Assembly: GCF_019973375.1 (NCBI RefSeq)
Contig: NZ_BPTV01000001.1
Span: forward strand, 2,063,104 to 2,127,103
Source: Prevotella lacticifex
Lineage (GTDB): Bacteria > Bacteroidota > Bacteroidia > Bacteroidales > Bacteroidaceae
Direction: 5' to 3'
DNA length: 64,000 nt
Shown one piece after another: positions 18,534-26,847 of this stretch. Under the pieces are notes generated by a model that ran no database searches, was not told where the DNA came from, and saw only the letters and a list, made by a program, of their open reading frames with translations. The first letter of the stretch is position 1, and the number at the start of each line of letters is the position of its first letter. A program made the position numbers and the translations under genes.

Positions 18534-19058
18534 TTACTTTGCCAGAATCCAAGCGTCGCCCTTAGGGTTGAACTGTGTTCCCTTAATGGCGTCACGACTG
18601 CGGGCAGCATCACCCTTCGAGTCGGCAGTAGCAGAGATTACACGATAGAACGTTGTTCCATTGATATCGGCTATAGCCATTGATGGGTTATAGCCGGCGC
18701 GCTGCAGACGTGAGAGCAGGTCATCGGCATTGGCCTTGATGGAATATGAGCCAATAACTACGCTGTAAGCTTTAAGAGCCGCACCACCGGCATAGCTGAC
18801 GTTCTCGTGGCGTACGGGGATGTTGTCGTTGTTGTCGACAACAGCAGTCTGGTCGGCCGACTTCTGCTCGAGAGGCGATACAACAGGGACGTCAGTGTCG
18901 GTATTCGTATTCTGCGACTGCGCATTGTCGTTCTTCAGAGCCTGATCCTGGGCCTGAGCCTTGTCATAAGCCTTACGGTAAGCACTCTCGCTTGATTTAC
19001 AACCAGTGAAAGACAGGGCAATACACATTGCCGCTCCTAAAACCATTATTTTCTTCAT
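18534..19058 (-). CDS. SPOR-domain lipoprotein
   Basis: 174 residues: lipoprotein signal (FTGC lipobox, Cys20), a polar low-complexity linker rich in Asn, Gln, Asp and Thr (about 40-80), and a C-terminal SPOR domain (about 95-174; AYSVVIGSYSIKANADDL start). SPOR domains bind denuded peptidoglycan, often at the division site. Role in envelope maintenance or division is inferred. Likely promoter -7 TATCTTCG at 19111-19118. Confidence 0.85.
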   Translation of the reverse strand: MKKIMVLGAAMCIALSFTGCKSSESAYRKAYDKAQAQDQALKNDNAQSQNTNTDTDVPVVSPLEQKSADQTAVVDNNDNIPVRHENVSYAGGAALKAYSVVIGSYSIKANADDLLSRLQRAGYNPSMAIADINGTTFYRVISATADSKGDAARSRDAIKGTQFNPKGDAWILAK

Positions 19059-19211
19059 AATCCAGTATTACTTTTTATTGTTGTTTATTTTCTTGAACAC
19101 TTTTATTTTGCGAAGATACTAAAAATTACTCAGAAAAGAGCCAGACAGGACACATAAAGTTTGTTAAATAAATGTTTTACATCATTTTTAACAATAAATA
19201 GTCGAGAATGA

Positions 19212-19242
19212 TTGCAGAAGAGAAAAAGAATTCATAAATTTG
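19212..19242 (+). promoter_or_regulatory. Promoter of the ytxH-lemA operon
   Basis: -33 TTG (19212-19214) and -7 TAAATTTG (19235-19242) with a 20-bp spacer; the first start codon is 30 bp downstream. Confidence 0.8.
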
Positions 19243-19272
19243 CGATTGAAAACTTTTTAAAACCACAAGCTT

Positions 19273-19488
19273 ATGAAGACATTAGGTTATATTGGTGCAT
19301 TCCTCGGCGGTGCAATCGCCGGTGCAGCACTCGGTTTACTGCTGGCCCCGGAGAAGGGCTCTGACACACGTTCTAAGATTTCAGATGCTGTCGACGACTT
19401 CTGCAAGAAGCACGACCTGAAGTTATCGCGCAAGGAGATGGACGAGTTCGTCGATGATATCAAGGACTCTGCCGAAACAGCTGAATAA
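19273..19488 (+). CDS. YtxH-domain protein
   Basis: 71 residues. The Gly/Ala-rich membrane helix GAFLGGAIAGAALGLLLAPE followed by KGSDTRSKI is the YtxH signature, seen in small stress-linked envelope proteins. A charged C-terminal helix follows. First of five closely spaced genes. Confidence 0.85.
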   Translation: MKTLGYIGAFLGGAIAGAALGLLLAPEKGSDTRSKISDAVDDFCKKHDLKLSRKEMDEFVDDIKDSAETAE

Positions 19489-19496
19489 AGTCACGC

Positions 19497-19850
19497 ATGT
19501 TCTCCAACGACAACAATGTTGAAACGATAGCACAACTCGTAGAGGTGCTGAAACATTACATCGGGCTTCAGTCAGAGTACGTGAAGCTCGATGTAATAGA
19601 GAAGGTGGTACGCCTTATCACTGCCCTGACGGTAGTGGCGGTATTCTGCCTTCTTCTTGTCTTTGCGCTGATATTTTTCTCCTTCGCAATGGTCAACATT
19701 CTTGCTCCGGCACTCAACTCTTTGAGTATGGCCTACACCCTCGTAGGAGGATTCTACATTTTGCTGCTCATCATTTTCATCATTTTCCGGCACAGATTAG
19801 TCGAGCGTCCGCTTGTAAAGTTTCTCGCCGGTCTGCTAATGTCAAAATAG
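19497..19850 (+). CDS. Holin-superfamily (YqjE-like) membrane protein
   Basis: 117 residues with two long hydrophobic hairpin segments (about 40-70 and 80-103). It fits the Phage_holin_3_6/YqjE group, which commonly follows ytxH in Bacteroidetes and is cellular rather than a phage lysis gene. It is 8 bp downstream of ytxH. Confidence 0.75.
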   Translation: MFSNDNNVETIAQLVEVLKHYIGLQSEYVKLDVIEKVVRLITALTVVAVFCLLLVFALIFFSFAMVNILAPALNSLSMAYTLVGGFYILLLIIFIIFRHRLVERPLVKFLAGLLMSK

Positions 19851-19853
19851 ATT

Positions 19854-20117
19854 ATGTCGGAAAATAAAAATATTAATGAGGTTCCCGTTTACCGTAGTCT
19901 CGACGAGATACGGTTGCGCAAGGCACAGTTGCTGACCGACATTGCCAAGGACAGCAACCACGTGGAGAAACTGTGGAACCGTCTCTTCCATAAGCAGAAC
20001 AGCGGTAAGCAGACCCCGTCACGGCGGCTGTCGTCACTGGTATCGACAGGAGGCAGTGTCCTCGATGCAGCCATTCTCGGATGGAAACTCTACCGTAAGT
20101 TCAAACTGAAGAGATAA
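19854..20117 (+). CDS. Small basic protein of the ytxH cluster
   Basis: 87 residues, lysine/arginine-rich, starting 3 bp after the holin-like gene. The C-terminal third (GGSVLDAAILGWKLYRKFKL) could be an amphipathic membrane-associated helix. Function unknown; its position suggests it works with the two preceding membrane proteins. Confidence 0.65.
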   Translation: MSENKNINEVPVYRSLDEIRLRKAQLLTDIAKDSNHVEKLWNRLFHKQNSGKQTPSRRLSSLVSTGGSVLDAAILGWKLYRKFKLKR

Positions 20118-20137
20118 AAGAAAACTCAATAATTTTT

Positions 20138-20701
20138 ATGACAGGATTGATAGTATTTGTAGTTATAGCCGTTATCATCGTCTTGTGGGTCATTAGTATC
20201 TACAACAGCCTTGTGCGCTTGCGCAACAACAGGGAGAACGCCTTCGCCGACATTGATGTCCAGCTCAAGCAGCGCTACGACCTCGTTCCGCAGCTCGTCG
20301 AGACCGTGAAAGGCTATGCCAAGCACGAGAGCACCGTTCTGCAGAATGTCACCAATGCCCGTGCGGCAGCCATGAGCGCAACAACCATTGACGACAAGAT
20401 AAAGGCCGACAACGCACTTACGAGTGCCCTCGCCGGGCTGAAAGTATCGTTAGAGGCTTATCCAGACCTCAAGGCGAACCAGAACTTCCTTCAGCTTCAG
20501 GACGAGATTGCCGACATCGAGAACAAGATTGCGGCAGCCCGCCGCTACTTCAACTCGGCAACCCGTGAGCTCAACAACGCCGTCCAGGCTTTCCCGAACA
20601 ATCTTTTTGCCGGAATGTTCCATTTCCAGACAGAGCCGATGTTCGAGGTTCCTAAGGAGGAGCGCGCGCAGTACGAGAAAGCACCCGAAGTAAAGTTCTA
20701 A
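20138..20701 (+). CDS. lemA: LemA family protein
   Basis: 187 residues: N-terminal membrane helix (about 3-22), then the coiled LemA domain with LRNNRENAFADIDVQLKQRY (30-49) and YNSATREL-like FNSATRELNNAVQAFPNNLF (about 146-165). LemA proteins are often paired with M48 proteases in bacteria, as here (13 bp gap). Exact role unknown. Confidence 0.93.
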   Translation: MTGLIVFVVIAVIIVLWVISIYNSLVRLRNNRENAFADIDVQLKQRYDLVPQLVETVKGYAKHESTVLQNVTNARAAAMSATTIDDKIKADNALTSALAGLKVSLEAYPDLKANQNFLQLQDEIADIENKIAAARRYFNSATRELNNAVQAFPNNLFAGMFHFQTEPMFEVPKEERAQYEKAPEVKF

Positions 20702-20714
20702 CAGCCCCATTGGA

Positions 20715-21722
20715 ATGCAATACGTCGGAATACAGACTCAAATTTGGCGAAACAACATCAAGAGCATCATCCTGCTCTTGATGTTTCCTGTTATTATCCT
20801 GGCCACGGTATGGGTATTCCTCGCCGCTGTCAATTATATCGTTGGCGCCGGTGTTTACGACGCTGAGGGTAACATCGTCCACAATATCGATGCGGCTATA
20901 GTGAACCATTATTTCATCAAAGTGCTGCCATGGGTAGTGGGTGGCGTAGGACTGTGGTTCATCATTGCCTACTTCGGCAATGTCAGCATGATAGAGCATT
21001 CGGTAGGAGCGCGACCACTGTCGCGCAAGGAGAATCCACGGGTATATAATATTGTGGAAAACCTATGCATATCCTGCGGAATGAAGATGCCGAAGCTTTA
21101 CATCGTCGACGACCCCCAACTCAACGCTTTCGCCAGCGGCATCAACGAGCGCACTTATGCCGTGACACTAACGTCGGGCATCATCTCGCTCCTCAGCGAT
21201 GATGAGCTTGCGGGCGTTGTGGGCCATGAGCTTACCCACATCCGCAACCACGACACCAAGCTTCTCATCACGAGCATCGTCTTTGTCGGTATAATATCCA
21301 CGATAATGAGCCTCACGGTGCAGTTTCTGTATAATAGTTTCTGGCACATCGGAGGCCATTCCGACGACGATGACGGGAAGGGAAACATAGCGGGCATAGT
21401 CGCTATCCTCGCCATAGGAGCCGTGTGCTGTTTCATTGCCTACATCTTCACGTTGCTCACACGCTTTGCCATCTCGAGAAAACGCGAGTATATGGCTGAC
21501 GCCGGTGGCGCTGAGCTCACCCGCAACCCCTTAGCACTGGCCTCAGCACTCGAGAAAATAAGTGCTAACCCGGGACTCGACAACGTAAAGCGCGCTGACG
21601 TATCTCAGCTCTTTATCTGCGAACCCGACAAGATGAGTCAGGGCATTCTCGGATTCATGAACTCATTGTTCAGCACTCATCCCGACACGAGAAAGAGAAT
21701 AGAGGTCCTCCGCCAGTTCTGA
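20715..21722 (+). CDS. M48 family membrane metalloprotease (HtpX-like)
   Basis: A zinc endopeptidase of 335 residues in the inner membrane. The catalytic motif HELTH is at about 170-174, with helices near 17-40, 75-95, 190-215 and 225-250 and the second metal ligand in SRKREYMADAGG. This is the HtpX arrangement, associated with quality control of membrane proteins. It is the last gene of the ytxH-lemA run. Confidence 0.92.
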   Translation: MQYVGIQTQIWRNNIKSIILLLMFPVIILATVWVFLAAVNYIVGAGVYDAEGNIVHNIDAAIVNHYFIKVLPWVVGGVGLWFIIAYFGNVSMIEHSVGARPLSRKENPRVYNIVENLCISCGMKMPKLYIVDDPQLNAFASGINERTYAVTLTSGIISLLSDDELAGVVGHELTHIRNHDTKLLITSIVFVGIISTIMSLTVQFLYNSFWHIGGHSDDDDGKGNIAGIVAILAIGAVCCFIAYIFTLLTRFAISRKREYMADAGGAELTRNPLALASALEKISANPGLDNVKRADVSQLFICEPDKMSQGILGFMNSLFSTHPDTRKRIEVLRQF

Positions 21723-21850
21723 TTCAACTGTATGACCGATGCCGTAACTACAGCAAACACAGACAGTTAAGGGCATTCATCCGTCCCGACGGCCATCATT
21801 CTCCATCTTCGTGGAGGTCATCATTCTCCGCAATGGAGACAATTAAAAAC

Positions 21851-22540
21851 ATGAAACTAAAACATACTGCAAAATTAATATTATTAGCTTGCCTTGTCGC
21901 ACCGAATGCTTTGGCCCAGACTCCAAGGGTAACATTCCGCTCGACAGGGCATTATGCTCACAGAGTACACCTTTTCCAGAGTTTACCAATGATTACATCT
22001 GATGATATCGTCATGCTCGGCAACAGCCTCACCGAGTTTGGAGGCAGCTGGAACGAGCGCTTTCCCGATGCCGGCGCAAACATCGTAAACCGAGGAATAC
22101 GCGGCGATGATGCCGTGGGAATGCTCCACCGCATACGGCAAATTACATGCGGACAGCCGAAAAAGATTTTCGTCGGATGCGGAATTAATGATGTCAGCCA
22201 CCGTCTCACCAACGTTGAGGTGGCCCAAAGAGTGAAAAAGCTCCTCAGAGCCATCCGCCAGCAGAGTCCGAAGTCGAAGGTCTACTACTTCAGCCTCTTC
22301 CCCATCAACGAGAGTTTCAACCGCTGGAAGACCCTTTCCGGCCGCACAAACGATATCCCTTTGATTAACAAGATGATGCGAGCCTGGTGCGCCAAGAACG
22401 GAGTGACCTACATTGACGTATTCTCCCACATGACAGAATCCGGCTCAAACGTGCTCCGCAAGGAGCTAACCGTCGACGGTCTTCACCTCACCGAGGAGGG
22501 TTATCGGGTGTGGACAGCCGCGGCCAAGGAATATTTCTAA
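21851..22540 (+). CDS. Secreted SGNH/GDSL hydrolase
   Basis: An esterase/lipase-fold hydrolase of 229 residues with a signal peptide (MKLKHTAKLILLACLVAPNA). Blocks are MLGNSLTEFGG (nucleophile Ser), RGIRGDD, GCGINDVSH (oxyanion Asn) and DGLHLTEEGY (catalytic Asp-His). Substrate unknown; related proteins include sialate O-acetylesterases. An upstream in-frame ATG at 21833 would disturb the signal peptide. recX follows after 22 bp. Confidence 0.85.
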   Translation: MKLKHTAKLILLACLVAPNALAQTPRVTFRSTGHYAHRVHLFQSLPMITSDDIVMLGNSLTEFGGSWNERFPDAGANIVNRGIRGDDAVGMLHRIRQITCGQPKKIFVGCGINDVSHRLTNVEVAQRVKKLLRAIRQQSPKSKVYYFSLFPINESFNRWKTLSGRTNDIPLINKMMRAWCAKNGVTYIDVFSHMTESGSNVLRKELTVDGLHLTEEGYRVWTAAAKEYF

Positions 22541-22562
22541 CCCCTAACAGATTGCTTGATAC

Positions 22563-23048
22563 ATGATAAACCGCATCATAACCGAGGAGGAAGCGCTGAA
22601 ACGGCTATCGTCGCTATGCGCCAAGAGCGAGCATTCATCGGGTGAGGCCAACGAGAAAATGATTCGCTGGGGACTCTCCCCGCAAAGCCGGTCGAAGGTC
22701 ATAGCCAAGCTCATCGACGCTAAGTTTATCGATGACAGCCGTTTTGCCCGCTTTTTTGTCCACGACAAGATACAATTCAACCATTGGGGCCGCCGTAAGA
22801 TTGAGATTGCCCTGAGACAGAAAGGTGTCGACCCCGATACGGCATCAGAGGCTCTTGATGCTGTCGACGACGACGAATACCTCAGCATTCTGCGTCCGAT
22901 GATTAAGGCCAAAGAGAAGACGGTGACCGGAGCAAGCGATTACGAGAGGGCCATGAAGACCATCAAATGGGCCATGGGCCGCGGTTTCACCATCGACCTC
23001 ATACGCAAGTGCATCGACGATATTGCAGCCGACTACGACGATGAGTAG
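22563..23048 (+). CDS. recX: Regulatory protein RecX
   Basis: RecX modulates RecA filaments. 161 residues with three-helix RecX repeats: SEHSSGEANEKMIRWGLS near 23-40, IDDSRFARFFVHDKIQFNHWG (start IDDSRFA), and KMGRGF-like AMGRGFTIDLIRKCI at the end. The start of comF overlaps its stop (ATGAGTAG), implying coupled translation. Confidence 0.88.
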   Translation: MINRIITEEEALKRLSSLCAKSEHSSGEANEKMIRWGLSPQSRSKVIAKLIDAKFIDDSRFARFFVHDKIQFNHWGRRKIEIALRQKGVDPDTASEALDAVDDDEYLSILRPMIKAKEKTVTGASDYERAMKTIKWAMGRGFTIDLIRKCIDDIAADYDDE

Positions 23049-23739
23049 CTCATTCTTTTCACGTTTCATCGATGTGCTGGCACCGGCAAGTTGCCCCATC
23101 TGTGGCAACCGGCTGTCTGCCGACGAGCGTTTCCTCTGTGCCGGATGCCTGTTGCAATTGCCATTCACCGGTTTCGAGGCCAATCCCGGCGACAATCCCA
23201 TTGCCGAGACACTCAGGTGGCATTTCCCCGTCGAGAAGTGCGCCTCACTCCTATCCTATCGTCCGGGCTCCGCCATTTCGAAGCTGCTCCTCTCGCTGAA
23301 ATTCTTCAACCATCCGGAATACGGCACAGAACTCGGCCGGATAATGGCTTCGGAGTTTCAGTCGGCCGGATTCTTCGATGGCATCACCACTCTCTTTCCC
23401 CTTCCCCTCACCCGTAAGCGCCAACGTCAGCGCGGTTATAACCAGAGTCTTGAGATTTGCCGCGGCATCAGCGAGATTACCGGTATCGCCATCACAACCA
23501 AAGGAATGACGCGGAGCGAGGGCAACGCCCCGCAATCATCGCTGCCTCACGACAAGCGCTACGAGAACGTGAAGAATGTGTTCCACCTCACCGACCCTTC
23601 CATATTCCAAGGACAGCACATCCTCATCGTCGACGATATTCTCACCACAGGCTCAACGGTCACAGCCTGTGCCAAGGAGATTCTGAAAGCCGGTGACGTG
23701 AAGATAAGTATAGCCACTATAGGCTATGCCGGACAATGA
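23041..23739 (+). CDS. comF: ComF family phosphoribosyltransferase-like protein
   Basis: 232 residues. An N-terminal zinc knuckle (CPICGNRL...CAGC, about 13-36) precedes a phosphoribosyltransferase fold with the PRPP motif ILIVDDILTTGST near 196-208 and TRKRQRQRGYNQS in the middle. ComF proteins act in DNA uptake or interact with replication-restart proteins in some bacteria; the role here is unproven. Its ATG overlaps the recX stop by 8 bp. The last 22 codons have a decayed copy at 24161-24230. Confidence 0.88.
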   Translation: MSSSFFSRFIDVLAPASCPICGNRLSADERFLCAGCLLQLPFTGFEANPGDNPIAETLRWHFPVEKCASLLSYRPGSAISKLLLSLKFFNHPEYGTELGRIMASEFQSAGFFDGITTLFPLPLTRKRQRQRGYNQSLEICRGISEITGIAITTKGMTRSEGNAPQSSLPHDKRYENVKNVFHLTDPSIFQGQHILIVDDILTTGSTVTACAKEILKAGDVKISIATIGYAGQ

Positions 23740-23780
23740 CCACAGCCATTACTCGCTGTCTGTATCCCAAGCTATTGGCT

Positions 23781-23850
23781 CTACTGAAAGACTACGATAA
23801 ACTTAAATCTGATGCCCCAATTGTTGGCATCAGAAGGATTTTCTAAGCTG
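23781..23850 (-). pseudogene. Remnant of a DUF5686-type C-terminus
   Basis: Read on the minus strand it gives …NPSDANNWGIRFKF... then a stop at 23781-23783. The intact neighbour at 24249 ends NLPDVDKWGIRFNFMMTF. The match over about 16 codons in the same orientation, next to comF, marks a decayed duplicate of that gene's 3' end. Confidence 0.75.
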
Positions 23851-23962
23851 TTCTCCGTTTAATATCCCCCACTCCAACACAATGAAAAGCCGATGGATAA
23901 AACCATTTTTCCGTCATCCATCCGTCTGTTCCCAGCATGCGAAATATATTTACAGCATTTCC

Positions 23963-24082
23963 AAACATATCATTTGGGCTTGCGAAACGGGCCGTTTCAG
24001 CGTCTAAAACGGGCCGTTTTGCAATGCGAAATGGACCGTTTCGCAAGTCAAAATGGCATAAATTGTAAGTCATTGATAATCA
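23963..24082. repeat. Palindrome array B, 22-bp period
   Basis: Three 15-bp palindromes (GAAACGGGCCGTTTC, AAAACGGGCCGTTTT, GAAATGGACCGTTTC) with 7-nt spacers, then a half-site AAAATGGCAT and the family's right end (CATTGATAATC-like). The left end ACATATC...GCTTGCG matches array D. Confidence 0.9.
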
Positions 24083-24160
24083 GACGGTAGCAGAGGGGCA
24101 ATTGAAACGCATGCTTACTAAAATACTTTTACATTTCAGCGTAGCCATTATTGTCCGCAC

Positions 24161-24230
24161 AAAGGATATTCCGGAAAGACAGAAGACAAAAAAAATAAGT
24201 ATAGCTACTGTTGGCAATGCCGGACAGTAA
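24161..24230 (+). pseudogene. Remnant of comF 3' end
   Basis: In frame it reads KDIPERQKTKKISIATVGNAGQ-stop against KEILKAGDV-KISIATIGYAGQ-stop at the end of the intact comF. Start and upstream domains are absent. Same strand and order as comF relative to the DUF5686 tail. Confidence 0.8.
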
Positions 24231-24240
24231 CTATACTTAT
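24187..24240 (-). terminator. Terminator of the DUF5686 gene, built from a comF remnant
   Basis: A 10-bp stem (24195-24204 ATAAGTATAG with 24231-24240) is followed, on the minus strand, by a run of T (A8 at 24187-24195 on the plus strand). The left arm lies in the decayed comF codons. Confidence 0.75.
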
Positions 24241-24248
24241 AATCGCTT

Positions 24249-26792
24249 TTAGAATGTCATCATGAAATTAAACCTGATGCCCCACTTGTCGACATCGGGC
24301 AGATTCTTGTAAGTCAAACGGCGGACATAGTCGACACCGAAGAACTTAAAGATGTTGTGTACTCCCACTATCCCTTCCCAGTAAGGCTGGTTCGACATGA
24401 TATGCGAGCTGGCCGGGAGCTGGAAGAGGACCGGATCGTCGGGGTGGAGAGTCGGGTTGTTCTTGTCGGTAAGGTGACCCCACATTCCCTTCACGCCGAT
24501 AAACTCACGCCACTTCAGTTTCTTTATCAACGGAATGCGGTTGAACAACTTTCCGTTGAGGTCCCACAGCGCACTCCAGTAGACATATCTGTCGTTGAGG
24601 AACTCCATATTCCGCATGAGGTTGAACGTCACATCGTTGACATCAGTGAAGTAGTTAAGGCTCACCGGCGGCATGCACAGCAACGGGAATGGCACCTTGT
24701 TCCACTGCGCACGCCCTATGACATGCATATTGATGTATCCCCAGCTGCCGAGCCACTGACGCTTGTAAGCACTCACCTCAGTCATGTTCGAGTTGTAGTC
24801 GCCGCCGAGGAATCCTTTCACACCCATTGTGTGGGTTATCGAGAACTCCGGACTGTCGAAGTTGGTAGGATAGCGGCGTTGCTTCGTATTGATATACGAC
24901 TGGTTGGGGCAGTATCCGATGGTGGCGCTGAACTCCGACGTATGTATCCTCGTCACCTCCGGAATATTCCCTTGTGCGTCTGGAATGCCGGCAACGGGAA
25001 TGAAGTGCAGGTCGCCCGTAGGACGGTCGTTCTCGATGTTAACCGATGCCTTGTAGCTCAGACCCCATTCCGTCTCGTAGTTGAACTCGAGCTTATGGCT
25101 GGAATAGTAGTACATCTGACGGACGCTCTGGGTGCGGAACGACTCGAAGATATTGTCCTTATTGTTGAGCAGATACTTGTCCGACGGCGACATGAGATCG
25201 TAGGTGTCATAGAGCGTCAGCGAGCGCACGGGGAACTCGAAGGGCGAGTTCTCCTTCTTGTTGAACGACCATGTGAGCTCCGTTCCGTAGTACCACTTAT
25301 GGCTGTCGGTACCGTAGGCCCCGAATCCCTTGAGGAAGAAGTGGGGATTGAGAGCCGCCATCGTCCTGCCGCTAAGCCGCAGACGGTAGCCGTCGACGAA
25401 GTTATGCGACACAATAGTGTTCACCGGTCCCACATCGAACTTACTGCGATGGCCGGGTTTGCTGGTCTCGACGAAGTTCTCGGCGAACATTTTCAATACG
25501 AGCTGTGCCCATCCGAAATTCTTGCTCTTGGTGAGACGATAGACGAAGTAGTCCATATTGCTCTCGCCTTTCGTCAACGGCATCGTCCGCGCCGTTTCCC
25601 AGTATTCATCGCCACGGATCCGCGCGCTCGGCATCTCCTTTGTTGGTGCCCTGCCGCGCAGCAGCCGCGGTGGGTTCTCGTCAGTAAAGGTATAGTCGCC
25701 GATGGTCGTCTTTCGTGTGACGACGAGCTTTGGCGCAAAGGCCAACAGTTTCATCTCGGCCGTCATCTCGTCGCGGTCGAGGACCCACATGCCATTGGGG
25801 AGTTTGGCAAACGACTGAACGACATTCATATTATCAACAAAGTTGACATCACTCTTCTTAGGAATGACCAGCTCACAGTACTTCACCTGGACGGCACTGT
25901 CCTTGGTGATGAGCAGCTGTCCCTTGAATCCGAAGTCCTGTTGGTTGGCCGGATAGAACAGAACCTGCCAGCACGAGTCGCCCTTGTAGACGACAGAGTC
26001 CTGGATATAGAAGTGATAGAACGAGATAGCGGTCCGGCCGATAGGACTCGGAAACGGATATTGCAGCACCCTAACGTAGTCGTCGTAAATGTTGACATCC
26101 TGGAAAATTTCCTTGAGCATGACGTTCACCATCTCACCGGTCTGGAAAATCTTGTTCACTCCAGCCGACCGCTGTCCGTCGAGGATGTCGAGTTCGCGGT
26201 GCGGCGACTTCCTGTAGATGTGCTTCGTGACCGTTTCGTCAACCGTCAGCGGCAGGATTAGCCGTGAGGAGTCGATAGGCGACTTCTCAATATGCTCTAT
26301 ATACCACGGTTTCCGCTTATGCTTGATCGTGTCGACATTATCCTGCGAGAGCGTAATCTTCTGATACTTAGTGAATTCATAGAACGGCAAGAGCTCAAGA
26401 TGCGAGGTTTTCTTGTGTTCTATAACCCTCCGCATAAGAGCCACTGCGGGATTGTCCTTCTTACGGTAGCGAGCCCGACGTCCCTTAACGGTAACCCCCT
26501 GAAGACCAGTTTCCTGCGACTTCAGGGTGACCTCGAAATAAGAATCCGCAGGGATGTCGATAGTACGCTTCTCGTATCCCACACTGCTGATAATCATCTT
26601 CTTTCCCGGATTCTTAGGCAATGTGAAATTTCCCTCAGCATCGCAGCTGACATTCATCTTAATATCCTTCAGATAGATGTTGGCATAGGGGACCCCCAAT
26701 CCATCACTCTTATCTGTTACCTTGCCCGTAGCCTGCGCCCAGACCGGAATAAAGGCAATGGTTAGCAAGACAAGTAAAATAATTCTTTTCAT
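24249..26792 (-). CDS. DUF5686 family outer-membrane protein
   Basis: 847 residues with a signal peptide (MKRIILLVLLTIAFIPVWAQ), a carboxypeptidase-regulatory-like beta domain (about 20-95; GKVTDKSDGLGVPYANIYL start), then the long DUF5686 region with many barrel-like strands and a C-terminal phenylalanine (FMMTF). Such proteins are common in Bacteroidetes outer membranes and of unknown function; some sit with TonB-linked systems. The start at 26792 gives a normal signal peptide; the ATG at 26807 adds five residues. A partial paralogue of its tail lies just downstream. Confidence 0.85.
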   Translation of the reverse strand: MKRIILLVLLTIAFIPVWAQATGKVTDKSDGLGVPYANIYLKDIKMNVSCDAEGNFTLPKNPGKKMIISSVGYEKRTIDIPADSYFEVTLKSQETGLQGVTVKGRRARYRKKDNPAVALMRRVIEHKKTSHLELLPFYEFTKYQKITLSQDNVDTIKHKRKPWYIEHIEKSPIDSSRLILPLTVDETVTKHIYRKSPHRELDILDGQRSAGVNKIFQTGEMVNVMLKEIFQDVNIYDDYVRVLQYPFPSPIGRTAISFYHFYIQDSVVYKGDSCWQVLFYPANQQDFGFKGQLLITKDSAVQVKYCELVIPKKSDVNFVDNMNVVQSFAKLPNGMWVLDRDEMTAEMKLLAFAPKLVVTRKTTIGDYTFTDENPPRLLRGRAPTKEMPSARIRGDEYWETARTMPLTKGESNMDYFVYRLTKSKNFGWAQLVLKMFAENFVETSKPGHRSKFDVGPVNTIVSHNFVDGYRLRLSGRTMAALNPHFFLKGFGAYGTDSHKWYYGTELTWSFNKKENSPFEFPVRSLTLYDTYDLMSPSDKYLLNNKDNIFESFRTQSVRQMYYYSSHKLEFNYETEWGLSYKASVNIENDRPTGDLHFIPVAGIPDAQGNIPEVTRIHTSEFSATIGYCPNQSYINTKQRRYPTNFDSPEFSITHTMGVKGFLGGDYNSNMTEVSAYKRQWLGSWGYINMHVIGRAQWNKVPFPLLCMPPVSLNYFTDVNDVTFNLMRNMEFLNDRYVYWSALWDLNGKLFNRIPLIKKLKWREFIGVKGMWGHLTDKNNPTLHPDDPVLFQLPASSHIMSNQPYWEGIVGVHNIFKFFGVDYVRRLTYKNLPDVDKWGIRFNFMMTF

Positions 26793-26847
26793 ACAATTTG
26801 TTATCACTGAATAGCAATCCCATAATCAGAGGGATGCAAATTAATAA

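Larger units (their letters stand above)
23740..24248. other. Duplicated convergent junction
   Basis: This gap holds, in order, a remnant of the DUF5686 gene's tail (23781-23850), palindrome array B (23963-24082), a remnant of comF's tail (24161-24230) and a terminator built partly from it. The true DUF5686 tail follows. Confidence 0.75.

Noticed and set aside
19497..19850. Phage lysis cassette
   Set aside because: The holin-like protein sits in a ytxH-lemA-protease operon with no endolysin or phage genes.
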